64,000 nt of DNA from an uncultured Succinivibrionaceae bacterium (lineage in GTDB: Bacteria; Pseudomonadota; Gammaproteobacteria; Enterobacterales; Succinivibrionaceae), in the NCBI GenBank assembly GCA_900539665.1, contig UQCV01000003.1, positions 6,585-70,584 of the forward strand, written 5' to 3'. The notes under the pieces were generated by a model. It had not been told where the DNA came from and made no database searches. It worked only from the letters and a program-made list of their open reading frames with translations. Of the stretch, positions 19,312-27,614 are shown one piece after another (within the stretch, counting starts at the first letter, position 1; each line of letters begins with the position of its first letter). Made by a program: the position numbers and the translations under genes.

Positions 19312-20238
19312 ATGAATTTAAAAAGTTGGATTGTTACAGCACGTTTACGCACTTTGCCATTGTCTCTTTCTGCGGTAGCTGGTGGGATTATGGTTGGGAT
19401 GACGGAAAATACCGGCGTACATAGCTCTGCTTTATTAGTATGGCTAACGGTCTTTATTCTTTTAACAGCAGTGCTGTTACAGATTCTTTCCAATTTTGCC
19501 AATGATTATGGCGATTCGTTATCAGGCTTAGATAATAAAAATAGAGTTGGGCCATTAAGAAGTTTAAGCCAAGGTGCTATAACAAGAGCTGATTTAAAAC
19601 GTGCCATTATATCATTAGTGTTTTTCACCGTGCTAAGTGGGGCTACGGGCGTAGGTCTGGCTTTTTATGATAATCCTTGGGCTTTTATTGGGTTTGGGGC
19701 TTTAGGGTTATTGGCAGTAGGGGCTGCTATCACCTACACCGTAGGTTTAGTTTATGGTTACCATGGATTTGGTGACATTGCGGTTTTTATTTTCTTTGGT
19801 CTCACGGCAGTGTTAGGCGCTGAATACATGATTGCGCATAGTGTTTCTTTAACAGGTATTTGGTTTGGTGCTATGGCTGGATTTTCCTCTGTATTGGTAC
19901 TTAATGTAAATAACCTACGTGATTATGAAAATGACTTAGTTTCTGGCAAGAATTCCGTGGTGGTAAAACTTGGCGTCCGTGGGGGTAAAATTTACCACGC
20001 TCTAGTCTTGTTAGGGGCGTTCTTATGTTTAATCATGTGTTTAGCTAATTTGTGGCCACAGGCCCAATATTGGGTGTTTTTAATGGGGCCTTTAAGCCTT
20101 CCCTTGCTTTTGGCTTCGCTCTTTTGTATTAACCCAAAGCATGTAAATGGTGAGCTTGATTGCATGCTTAAACGTACTTCTTTGGGGGCGGCGCTTATAA
20201 ATATCTCTTTGGGGGTGCTTTTTTGTGTGTTCGGTTAA
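19312..20238 (+). CDS. menA: 1,4-Dihydroxy-2-naphthoate polyprenyltransferase
   Basis: MenA attaches the polyprenyl tail to dihydroxynaphthoate in the inner membrane. It is a UbiA-family protein with many membrane helices and the prenyl-diphosphate site NDYGDSLSGLDNKNRVGP, plus the second Asp-rich region NNLRDYENDLVSGK. I choose the ATG at 19312 because a full GGAGGAG Shine-Dalgarno sits five bases upstream; the in-frame GTG at 19306 overlaps that site. It diverges from menF, so the whole pathway from chorismate to demethylmenaquinone, except the thioesterase step, is encoded here. Confidence 0.95.
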   Translation: MNLKSWIVTARLRTLPLSLSAVAGGIMVGMTENTGVHSSALLVWLTVFILLTAVLLQILSNFANDYGDSLSGLDNKNRVGPLRSLSQGAITRADLKRAIISLVFFTVLSGATGVGLAFYDNPWAFIGFGALGLLAVGAAITYTVGLVYGYHGFGDIAVFIFFGLTAVLGAEYMIAHSVSLTGIWFGAMAGFSSVLVLNVNNLRDYENDLVSGKNSVVVKLGVRGGKIYHALVLLGAFLCLIMCLANLWPQAQYWVFLMGPLSLPLLLASLFCINPKHVNGELDCMLKRTSLGAALINISLGVLFCVFG

Positions 20239-20248
20239 TGAGGCACGG

Positions 20249-20254
20249 TATAAT
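20249..20254 (+). promoter_or_regulatory. Candidate -10 for the YfcZ-like gene
   Basis: A perfect TATAAT lies just after the menA stop and 113 bases before the small gene. The -35 (TGTGTT at 17 bases) is weak. Confidence 0.3.
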
Positions 20255-20366
20255 GGCTTGGTATCGGTTTAGGCGTAAGTTTTAATGTTAGTTTTTATGA
20301 GTTTAAACATGAGCTTGTTGGAACGAAGAGTTAAGCTACGCTAGTTCATTAAGGAGATTCTAATTT

Positions 20367-20657
20367 ATGAGTTGTGACATTCAAAAAGATACTTGTGACG
20401 CTTGTGGGTGCAGTATGGAAATTGGAACCATCATTGGTGAAGATGATTGTCTCTATGCCTTTGAATTAAAAGGGACTGAGGCTGATGTAAAGGCAACATA
20501 CGCTGAACAAGAAGCTGTGGCAAAAGAAGCTGATGCGACCCTTAAGGTAAACTACACTGACAGTGGTACTGCTGATGCTTTTGTGCGTAAGGGTGAGTTC
20601 GTATTTTCTTGCACGGCGGAAAAACTTATTTTCCAAATGAAAGCGCACGTGATCTAA
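20367..20657 (+). CDS. YfcZ/YiiS-family small protein (DUF406)
   Basis: This 96-residue soluble protein matches the E. coli YfcZ/YiiS family: a cysteine-rich start (CDACGCSMEIGTIIGEDDC) and the ending FSCTAEKLIFQMK. The function of the family is unknown. The clustered cysteines (four in the first 16 residues) could bind a metal, but that is inference. An AAGGAG Shine-Dalgarno supports the ATG. It lies between menA and mltF. Confidence 0.85.
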   Translation: MSCDIQKDTCDACGCSMEIGTIIGEDDCLYAFELKGTEADVKATYAEQEAVAKEADATLKVNYTDSGTADAFVRKGEFVFSCTAEKLIFQMKAHVI

Positions 20658-20682
20658 TTTTCGTATTTGATTCTCATGAAAT

Positions 20683-20746
20683 TAGTGCCTGTTCTTAGAC
20701 TGTATGGTAGGCTTTATCTATCTGCTTCATTTGAGAACAGGCATTA
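20683..20746 (+). promoter_or_regulatory. Hairpin covering the mltF ribosome binding site
   Basis: Bases 20683-20695 pair with 20734-20746 over 13 base pairs, with one G-U, across a 38-base loop. The 3' arm contains the only Shine-Dalgarno-like sequence (ACAGG) and the A of the mltF ATG. If the transcript starts upstream, for example by readthrough from the small gene, this would hide the start site and lower mltF translation. Confidence 0.5.
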
Positions 20747-22209
20747 TGCGCTTTAAATTGCGTCAAATTTTAAAAATTTTCCTTATAGCGTTTTCTTGCG
20801 CTTTCTTATTATCACCTGCTAATGCTCGCGACAGTGAAATTCTGACGGGTATTCGGGGTGATCTGCCTAAAATTTTGGAACGCCATACTCTTAGAATCTT
20901 AGTGAGCTACGACAATGTCGGGTTCTATATGGAAAAAGGGCGACAAGATGGGCTTTATGTCGCCATGATGAAAAAATTCGAACAATATTTGCGACAAAAG
21001 TATGTGTCGGCGGAGAGATTAAAACTTTATTTCATTCCGGTGCGTGAAGACGAAATGATGAAGTTAATTGCTGATGGATACGGCGACTTAGCTCTTGGTA
21101 TTACTCCAACTAACGAATTTAAACGCTACGTTGATTTTAGTATTCCAGAAAAGTTATGGCTTAAAGAAATAGCAGTGACTAAGATTGGTACTAAAGAAAT
21201 TAAAAGTTTACAAGATTTTGCTGGCAGAACCGTTTGGGCTCGTCGGAGTTCAAGTTACTACGTAAGTTTGAACCTCCTTAATGATTATCTAAAAGCTAGT
21301 GGTCTAATGCCTGTTAATATCGTGGGGGCTGATGAGTTTTTAACTGATGCTGACCTAGTTGATATGGTAGGGCGGGGGGAAATACCTGCGACTATCGTTA
21401 ATGATAGCAAGCTAGTTATATGGCGCCGTTATTTTGGTAATGTGGTCTTCAATATGGAGGCGCCGATTAAGGTCAATAGTACTCTAAATTGGGCTATTAG
21501 ACACAATAGCCCCTTGCTCTACAAAGAGATAAATTTGTTTTTACGTAGCTATCGTGACGGGACTGCTCAAGGGACTAAGGTTTACGATCAATATATGCGT
21601 ACTCATCCAACATATAGAGCAAGAGTCGAACGACAAGACAGCGAGCGTTTAGGTATTAATGTTGAGAACTTTAAGAAGTTTTCTAATATTTTCCAAAAGT
21701 ATGGCAAGCATTATGGTATTGACTGGATTTTATTGATGGCCCAATCATACCAAGAATCAACCTTAAATCCTAACGCTCGGTCTAACCGTGGCGCCGTGGG
21801 TATTATGCAGGTTTTACCGAGCACAGCTCAGGAATGGTACATTGGAGTCGATGGGGTAAACGACCTTGATAACAATGTGCATGCTGGTACCAAGTATATG
21901 CGTTATATGCTTGATTCATATTTTAACGAACCTGAGCTTTCTGAATATGAAAGGATGCTATTAGCTTTAGCTGCATACAACTGTGGTCCTAACCGCATCA
22001 CAAAATATCGAGAAGAAGCGAGAACAAGTGGTCTAAACCCTAATGTCTGGTTTGGCAATGTTGAAGCTATTGCCGCAAGCCATGGAGCTACAGAAACTGT
22101 AAATTATGTACAAAATATTTCAGAGCTTTATGTGTCGTATCAAGAATCTTACAAAATAAATACTGAGCGGCAAAAAACGAAAATGAGTTCCTCTAAGAGT
22201 CAGAGTTAA
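20746..22209 (+). CDS. mltF: Membrane-bound lytic murein transglycosylase F
   Basis: MltF cleaves the glycan strand of peptidoglycan to give 1,6-anhydro-muropeptides. The product from ATG 20746 has 487 residues: signal peptide about 1-27 (ending SPANA), a solute-binding-protein-3-like module (about 35-290), then the SLT domain with catalytic Glu in YQESTLNPNARS, GAVGIMQVLPS and AAYNCGPNRI. An in-frame ATG at 20704 would add 14 residues ahead of the signal peptide and is less likely. No lipobox cysteine is seen. E. coli MltF is 518 residues. Confidence 0.93.
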   Translation: MRFKLRQILKIFLIAFSCAFLLSPANARDSEILTGIRGDLPKILERHTLRILVSYDNVGFYMEKGRQDGLYVAMMKKFEQYLRQKYVSAERLKLYFIPVREDEMMKLIADGYGDLALGITPTNEFKRYVDFSIPEKLWLKEIAVTKIGTKEIKSLQDFAGRTVWARRSSSYYVSLNLLNDYLKASGLMPVNIVGADEFLTDADLVDMVGRGEIPATIVNDSKLVIWRRYFGNVVFNMEAPIKVNSTLNWAIRHNSPLLYKEINLFLRSYRDGTAQGTKVYDQYMRTHPTYRARVERQDSERLGINVENFKKFSNIFQKYGKHYGIDWILLMAQSYQESTLNPNARSNRGAVGIMQVLPSTAQEWYIGVDGVNDLDNNVHAGTKYMRYMLDSYFNEPELSEYERMLLALAAYNCGPNRITKYREEARTSGLNPNVWFGNVEAIAASHGATETVNYVQNISELYVSYQESYKINTERQKTKMSSSKSQS

Positions 22210-22241
22210 AAGAGCATTAATTTTTAAGGTCAAGATATGAT

Positions 22242-22278
22242 AGACCTAAGAGAGCGCCAGCTTCTTAGGTCTTGTTTT
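22242..22278 (+). terminator. Terminator after mltF
   Basis: AGACCTAAG pairs with CTTAGGTCT around a 13-base loop, followed by TGTTTT. It lies 33 bases after the mltF stop and separates mltF from the potF promoter region. Confidence 0.8.
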
Positions 22279-22479
22279 ATAAAGCTTTAACGCGATTATT
22301 CTTCAGTTGTGGCTAAATGGGTAAGTTTTACAAAAATTTTACAATACACCCGGACTTGAAAAAAAATTAGTAAAAACCGCAATTAATTACGAAAAACAAT
22401 TTTTTTTAATTTAAAATGCGAGTTGTTCCAGTTAGATCACTGTGACAAAGAGCAACGGTGTCGCATAGACTCCATTTTG

Positions 22480-22485
22480 TATACT
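22480..22485 (+). promoter_or_regulatory. Candidate -10 for potFGHI
   Basis: TATACT lies 25 bases before the potF ATG, placing the transcript start just ahead of the Shine-Dalgarno. The -35 is poor, which would fit an activated promoter. Confidence 0.4.
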
Positions 22486-22509
22486 ATACATCCATGTAAG
22501 GATAGCCCT

Positions 22510-23613
22510 ATGTTTAAGAATAAACTCACTTCATTTGTGGTGGCGGCTTGCTCAGTAATTGCTGTATCAACAGCTTATGCTGAAGAAGAAAAAATTCTCA
22601 ATGTCTACAATTGGAGTGATTATATTGATCCTACCTTGATACCTGCCTTCGAAAAAGAAACAGGCATTAAGGTGGTATATGATGTTTTCGATAGTAATGA
22701 AGTTTTAGAAGCTAAGCTTCTTTCTGGTAAAACAGGTTATGATATCGTTGTTCCAGGTTCAGACTTCTTATCTCGCCAAATTAAGGCAGGGGTATTTCGT
22801 AAGCTCAACAAGGAAAACATTCCTAATTTAAAAAATCTTGACCCTGTTCAGATGAAGATGCTGACCAAGGTTGATCCAAATAATGAGTACTCTATTCCTT
22901 ACGAACAGGGGACTACCGGTATTGCTTACAACGTTGATAAAATCGCTAAGCATATGGGCCCTGACTTCAAAGTTGATTCATGGGACCTCGTATTTAAGCC
23001 AGAAAACTTATCTAAGCTTAAAGATTGTGGGGTAGCTGTACTTAATGCTCCAACTGAAGTTGTAGCTACTGCAATGCATTATCTTGGTTTACCAAATCAA
23101 CCATTAGATCCAAAGGCTTATGGTCCAGCTGAAGAACTGTTACTTGCAATGCGTGAAAACGTAACTTATTTCCATTCATCTCAAAGCATCAATGACCTTG
23201 CAAATGGCGATATTTGTTTAGCGGTAGCTTGGTCAGGTGATATGCTCCAGGCAGCAACTAGAGCTAAAGAAGCGGGCAACGGCGTAAATATTAACTACGT
23301 AGTGCCAAAAGAAGGCGCTTTAGTTTTCTATGATATGATCGCAATTCCTGCCGATGCAGATCACCCAGAAAATGCTGAAAAGTTCATCGATTTCCTTCTC
23401 CGTCCTGAAAATATGGCTAAGGTATCTTCTTATACCTCATACGCTAATTCAGTACCTGCGTCTAAACCTTTTGTTGAACCATCTGTAAGAGATAATCCAA
23501 ACATCTTCTTACCAGATGAAATGTTAGCTAAGTGTTTTATGAATGGGGCTTTGCCTAATAAAGTTACTAAAGCTATCAACAAAGTTTGGGCTAAAGTAAA
23601 AACTGGTGAATAA
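22510..23613 (+). CDS. potF: Putrescine-binding periplasmic protein PotF
   Basis: PotF captures putrescine in the periplasm for the PotGHI importer. I start at ATG 22510, which has AAGGA seven bases upstream and gives 367 residues with a signal peptide (cleavage near STAYA, residue 24). The longer open frame from 22423 has no ribosome binding site. The order YNWSDYIDP, ETGIKVVYDVFDSNEVLE, FHSSQSINDLANGDIC and KEGALVFYD is very close to E. coli PotF, closer than to the spermidine-preferring PotD. Ligand preference is inferred from that similarity. Confidence 0.94.
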   Translation: MFKNKLTSFVVAACSVIAVSTAYAEEEKILNVYNWSDYIDPTLIPAFEKETGIKVVYDVFDSNEVLEAKLLSGKTGYDIVVPGSDFLSRQIKAGVFRKLNKENIPNLKNLDPVQMKMLTKVDPNNEYSIPYEQGTTGIAYNVDKIAKHMGPDFKVDSWDLVFKPENLSKLKDCGVAVLNAPTEVVATAMHYLGLPNQPLDPKAYGPAEELLLAMRENVTYFHSSQSINDLANGDICLAVAWSGDMLQAATRAKEAGNGVNINYVVPKEGALVFYDMIAIPADADHPENAEKFIDFLLRPENMAKVSSYTSYANSVPASKPFVEPSVRDNPNIFLPDEMLAKCFMNGALPNKVTKAINKVWAKVKTGE

Positions 23614-23637
23614 ACACCGTTATTAAATTTTGAGAAT

Positions 23638-23668
23638 AGTGGGCATGCCGCGATGCGGACTGCCCGCT
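23638..23668 (+). repeat. GC-rich hairpin between potF and potG
   Basis: AGTGGGCA pairs with TGCCCGCT (one G-U), and inside this CCGC pairs with GCGG around a three-base loop. It begins 24 bases after the potF stop. There is no U-tract, so a simple terminator is unlikely. Its position after the binding-protein gene suggests a stability hairpin that keeps potF mRNA above potGHI mRNA, as described for binding-protein operons such as malE. Confidence 0.6.
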
Positions 23669-23713
23669 GTTGTACTAGCAATCACTGAATTATATGGTAA
23701 GGGTTTGGTGAAC

Positions 23714-24913
23714 ATGAATAATGAGATTAAACAACAACCTTCTGCTCCTGTAGCCTCAAACACTAAGGATAAGCCGTTAAATTCGAAGCAACCGGTAAAA
23801 AAACAACGCCGCCCTTTGCTGGAGATAAAAAATTTAACTAAAAAATACGGAGAAAATACCGCCGTAAATAATGTTGATTTGACTATTTATGAAGGGGAAA
23901 TTTTTGCCCTTTTAGGTTCGTCAGGATGCGGTAAATCAACACTTCTTCGTATGATGGCTGGGTTTGAAATGCCAACTAGTGGTTCCATTTATCTTGATGG
24001 CAAAGATATGGCCAAGGAACCGCCTTACAACAGACCAGTTAATATGATGTTCCAATCATATGCTCTGTTCCCTCACATGACCGTAAAGCAAAATATTGCG
24101 TTTGGCTTAAAACAAGATAAATTAGGCCGGGCTGAAATTGAAGAACGTGTGCAAAAGATGCTTAAATTGGTGCACATGGAGGAATTTGCTGATCGTAAAC
24201 CTCATCAATTGTCCGGTGGTCAAAGACAACGTGTGGCGTTAGCTCGTTCTTTGGCTAAGCAACCAAAAGTTTTATTACTCGATGAACCAATGGGGGCTTT
24301 GGATAAGAAGCTTCGTGAACAAATGCGTTTGGAATTGGTTGATATCATCGAAAAAGTTGGCGTAACCTGTGTGATGGTAACTCACGACCAAGAAGAAGCT
24401 ATGACTATGGCTGAACGTGTCGCCATCATGAATAGAGGTGAATTTATTCAGCTTGGGACTCCACGTGAAATTTACGAAAACCCTAACTGCTGTTTCACCG
24501 CCGAATTCATTGGCTCGGTCAATATGTTCGATTGTAAGTTGTTGACTTCTGACCATACTGGCTCTGTGATTGAATGTGCGGATCTTGATAAGCAGATTCA
24601 TCTTGATATTGACGTTGACTTAGCCGATGGTATGGAAATTACCGTCGCTATTCGTCCTGAAAAGATCTATATCGAAAGAACATTTCCAAAGGATGAACAT
24701 GGGGTTGATATGACCTGCAACTACACCACTGGTATCGTAGAAAATATTGCTTACATGGGTGATATTTCTATTTACTACGTGCGTCTAGCTTCTGGCAAGA
24801 TTGTTATTACTACCTTGCCTAATGTGGACCGTTTCAACATTGGTTTGCCAACTTGGGATGACAAGGTGTTTTTAAGCTGGGATCCTGAATCCTGTGTAAC
24901 TCTAACCTTCTAG
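23714..24913 (+). CDS. potG: Putrescine ABC transporter ATP-binding protein PotG
   Basis: PotG powers putrescine import. From ATG 23714 it has 399 residues: a short variable N-terminus, then the ABC domain with Walker A GSSGCGKST, signature LSGGQRQRVALARSLA and Walker B VLLLDEP, the NMMFQSYALFPHMTV segment typical of the Pot family, and a C-terminal TOBE-type regulatory domain (from about 280). A frame extending up to 23630 covers the GC-rich hairpin and is not a credible start. The ATG lies 10 bases before potH's Shine-Dalgarno region at its 3' end. Confidence 0.95.
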   Translation: MNNEIKQQPSAPVASNTKDKPLNSKQPVKKQRRPLLEIKNLTKKYGENTAVNNVDLTIYEGEIFALLGSSGCGKSTLLRMMAGFEMPTSGSIYLDGKDMAKEPPYNRPVNMMFQSYALFPHMTVKQNIAFGLKQDKLGRAEIEERVQKMLKLVHMEEFADRKPHQLSGGQRQRVALARSLAKQPKVLLLDEPMGALDKKLREQMRLELVDIIEKVGVTCVMVTHDQEEAMTMAERVAIMNRGEFIQLGTPREIYENPNCCFTAEFIGSVNMFDCKLLTSDHTGSVIECADLDKQIHLDIDVDLADGMEITVAIRPEKIYIERTFPKDEHGVDMTCNYTTGIVENIAYMGDISIYYVRLASGKIVITTLPNVDRFNIGLPTWDDKVFLSWDPESCVTLTF

Positions 24914-24923
24914 TGGAGTCTTT

Positions 24924-25838
24924 ATGAAAAGATTATTAAGAACTCCCGAAATGCTTAGAGGGAGACGCAAGTATGCCGTTATTGCTTTGCCATACTTGTG
25001 GATGACACTGTTTTTCTTTGTGCCATTTTTAATTATTTTAAAGATAAGTTTCGCGGAAGCTGATATCGCAATTCCACCGTATACTTCTCTTTTTAGTTAT
25101 GAAGATGACAAGCTTAATGTTTCACTCAATCTGTACAACTACATTTCATTGTTTACAGATGAATCATATTTGTGGGCTTATTTAAAATCCATTAAAGTTG
25201 CAACCCTTTCGACTATATTCTGCCTTCTTATTGGATATCCGGTTGCTTGGGCTATCGCGACTTCAAAGCCGGCTATCAGAAATGTAATGTTGATGTTGGT
25301 GATATTACCAAGTTGGACTTCGTTTTTGATTCGTGTATACGCATGGATTGGGATTTTGAAAAAAGAAGGTATCATTAATAACTTCCTTATGTGGATTGGG
25401 GCAATTGATGAACCTATTCAGATGCTACAAACCGATTTTGCAGTGTATTTAGGTATCGTTTACGCATATTTGCCGTTTATGATTTTGCCTCTTTATACAG
25501 CTATTGTCCGTGTAGACTACTCTTTGATTGAAGCAGGGTTCGATCTTGGTTGTCGTCCAGCTAAATGCTTCTTTAAGGTCTTTTTGCCACAGACTTACAA
25601 TGGGATTATTGCGGGCTCAATGCTAGTCTTTATTCCTGCGGTTGGTGAATTCGTGATCCCTGAACTCTTAGGTGGTAAGGATTCTAACTTAATTGGGCGC
25701 GTGCTGTGGACTGAATTCTTCAATAATCGCGATTGGCCGTTGGCTTCAGCTGTTGCTACCATCATGCTTCTCATTTTGATGATTCCGATTATGTGGTTCT
25801 ACCGCAATCAACGTAAAGAAATAGCAGGAGGCAGATAA
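24924..25838 (+). CDS. potH: Putrescine ABC transporter permease PotH
   Basis: This is one of the two membrane subunits of the putrescine importer. The 304-residue protein has about six membrane helices and the permease EAA loop EAGFDLGCRPAKCFFKVFLP. It begins 10 bases after potG and ends two bases before potI, as in the E. coli operon. Confidence 0.95.
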   Translation: MKRLLRTPEMLRGRRKYAVIALPYLWMTLFFFVPFLIILKISFAEADIAIPPYTSLFSYEDDKLNVSLNLYNYISLFTDESYLWAYLKSIKVATLSTIFCLLIGYPVAWAIATSKPAIRNVMLMLVILPSWTSFLIRVYAWIGILKKEGIINNFLMWIGAIDEPIQMLQTDFAVYLGIVYAYLPFMILPLYTAIVRVDYSLIEAGFDLGCRPAKCFFKVFLPQTYNGIIAGSMLVFIPAVGEFVIPELLGGKDSNLIGRVLWTEFFNNRDWPLASAVATIMLLILMIPIMWFYRNQRKEIAGGR

Positions 25839-25840
25839 AA

Positions 25841-26722
25841 ATGGCTGAAAAATGTTCTAAAGCTTCTATTGTTGCTGCTACCTCTGTAAACAAAGCCTTT
25901 TCAAGTGCTGCTAAACTGCGGGTAATCTTTTTATCAATTGGGTTGTTTTTTCTTTATGCCCCGATTGTGAGCCTTATTGTTTATTCATTTAATAGTTCTA
26001 AGATGATGACCGTATGGGGTGGTTTCTCCATTAAGTGGTATTTCGCCTTGTTTGCAGATAAACAAATGATGTCAGCAGTGGGTACCTCATTGCTCATTTC
26101 TTTTGCTACTGCATGCATGTCGGTAATCTTAGGGACTTTGGCTGCGATCGTGTTAGCTAGAATTACTAAGTTTAGAGGCGAATCCTTGTTTGCGCTCTTT
26201 ATTACTGCGCCAATGGTATTACCTGAAGTTATTGTTGGTCTATCCATGTTGCTTCTCTTCGTAACAATGGGTGATCTTCTTGGGTGGCCTGCTCAACGCG
26301 GGATGGAAACCATTTGGATTGCAATGGTTACGGTGACAACAGCATATGTAACTGTGGTAGTACGTGGGCGTTTATGCGAACTTGATAACTCCATTGAAGA
26401 AGCTGCACTTGATCTTGGGGCAGGGCCGATAAAAACATTCTTTTACATCACCTTGCCATCCATTATCCCAGCTATAATTTCCGGGTGGTTGTTAGCTTTC
26501 ACTTTAGCAATGGATGATTTGGTTATCACCTCATTCGTGGCGGGGCCTAACTCATCAACTTTACCGCTAGTAGTGTTCTCAAGTGTTAGACGTGGTTTAA
26601 ACCCAGAAATCAATGCTTTGGCAACAATTATTGTCTTCATTGTCTCTGTGTGCACCTTCATTTATTGGTTGTTAAGAACTAAAGCCGAAAAGAAGAGAAA
26701 ACAGTCTTTAACTCGCGCTTAA
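25841..26722 (+). CDS. potI: Putrescine ABC transporter permease PotI
   Basis: This is the second membrane subunit of the putrescine importer. The 293-residue protein has about six membrane helices and the EAA loop EEAALDLGAGPIKTFFYITLP, which contacts PotG. It has an AGGAGG Shine-Dalgarno within the last codons of potH. The start carries about 20 more residues than E. coli PotI. A terminator follows 22 bases after the stop. Confidence 0.95.
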   Translation: MAEKCSKASIVAATSVNKAFSSAAKLRVIFLSIGLFFLYAPIVSLIVYSFNSSKMMTVWGGFSIKWYFALFADKQMMSAVGTSLLISFATACMSVILGTLAAIVLARITKFRGESLFALFITAPMVLPEVIVGLSMLLLFVTMGDLLGWPAQRGMETIWIAMVTVTTAYVTVVVRGRLCELDNSIEEAALDLGAGPIKTFFYITLPSIIPAIISGWLLAFTLAMDDLVITSFVAGPNSSTLPLVVFSSVRRGLNPEINALATIIVFIVSVCTFIYWLLRTKAEKKRKQSLTRA

Positions 26723-26744
26723 AGCGAAGCAATCATTAGATATA

Positions 26745-26775
26745 AACCCAGCTGATTAGTCAGCTGGGTTTTTTA
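26745..26775 (+). terminator. Terminator of the potFGHI operon
   Basis: AACCCAGCTGA pairs with TCAGCTGGGTT around a short loop and is followed by a run of T. It is a standard intrinsic terminator. Confidence 0.9.
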
Positions 26776-26846
26776 TTGTTAAAATGAACTTGAAGTATAG
26801 GCTAGAGTTTTAGCTATTAAGAAATTAGTATATTGCTGAGGAATGC

Positions 26847-27614
26847 ATGAGTTCAAGTTTGCCAAGGAAAACTATCCATATGGGGTGTTTTGCGCCTAAT
26901 GAAATCAATGCTGATTATTCTTATAATCCGCCTGTTGGCCCACTTAAGATTTTGTATGCAGATGAAGAAGTTTTAGTGGTGAATAAGCCGACTGGTTTAC
27001 TTACGGTGCCTGGCAAAAAAAGCACTGATAGTTTAACTACTAGAATCAAAGAACAACTTCCTTTAGCCAATCCGGTGCATCGGCTTGATACTTCTACTTC
27101 GGGCATTGTGTTATATGCCAAAGACCAAGCATCATGCGCTTTTTTATCAGAAGAATTTCGTTGTCGCCGCCCGATTAAACGTTATTGTGCTTGGGTGTGG
27201 GGGGTAGTTAAAGAGCCTTTTGGCTTAATAGATTATCCGTTAGCCAAAGACCAAGCCCGCTCGAGTAAGTTTAGCGCGCCATATCAAAAAGTAGATTATG
27301 TAAACGGACGCACAGCGCTGACTTATTTTGAAGTTTTAGAGCGAGATATAGCTCGTGAAATTACGTTAGTTGCTTTAACGCCTCATACAGGCCGAACTCA
27401 TCAATTAAGAGTGCATATGGCGTATTGGGGTCACCCAATTGTAGGTGACGCTTTATACGCAAACGAAGTGGCCCGCCAAATGGCTCCGGCGCTATGTTTG
27501 CACGCTTTTTATCTCGCTTTTAGCAGGCCAAAAGACGGCGCGAAAGTAAGAGTGTTTTGCCCGCCTAATTTTGCGGCTGGCTTTGTCCCTAAAACTTTAT
27601 ACGCGCCAGAATGA
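26847..27614 (+). CDS. rluA: RluA-family pseudouridine synthase
   Basis: RluA makes pseudouridine 746 in 23S rRNA and 32 in some tRNAs. The 255-residue protein has the catalytic motif HRLDTSTSG (Asp is the nucleophile), VVNKPTGLLTVPG and TPHTGRTHQLRVHM. YNPP and VNKPTGLL near the start resemble RluA rather than RluC/RluD, and there is no S4 domain. E. coli RluA is 219 residues; here an N-terminal extension of about 25 is present. GAGG lies five bases before the ATG. Its last 18 bases overlap the end of trkH, which is convergent. Confidence 0.88.
   Translation: MSSSLPRKTIHMGCFAPNEINADYSYNPPVGPLKILYADEEVLVVNKPTGLLTVPGKKSTDSLTTRIKEQLPLANPVHRLDTSTSGIVLYAKDQASCAFLSEEFRCRRPIKRYCAWVWGVVKEPFGLIDYPLAKDQARSSKFSAPYQKVDYVNGRTALTYFEVLERDIAREITLVALTPHTGRTHQLRVHMAYWGHPIVGDALYANEVARQMAPALCLHAFYLAFSRPKDGAKVRVFCPPNFAAGFVPKTLYAPE

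Noticed and set aside
22431..22455. TCACTGTGA upstream of potF as a CRP site
   Set aside because: The half sites TCAC and GTGA are one base apart and in the wrong order and spacing for CRP (TGTGA-N6-TCACA).
23630..23713. Longer PotG start
   Set aside because: The added stretch is the translated intergenic hairpin, and the later ATG fits the family.
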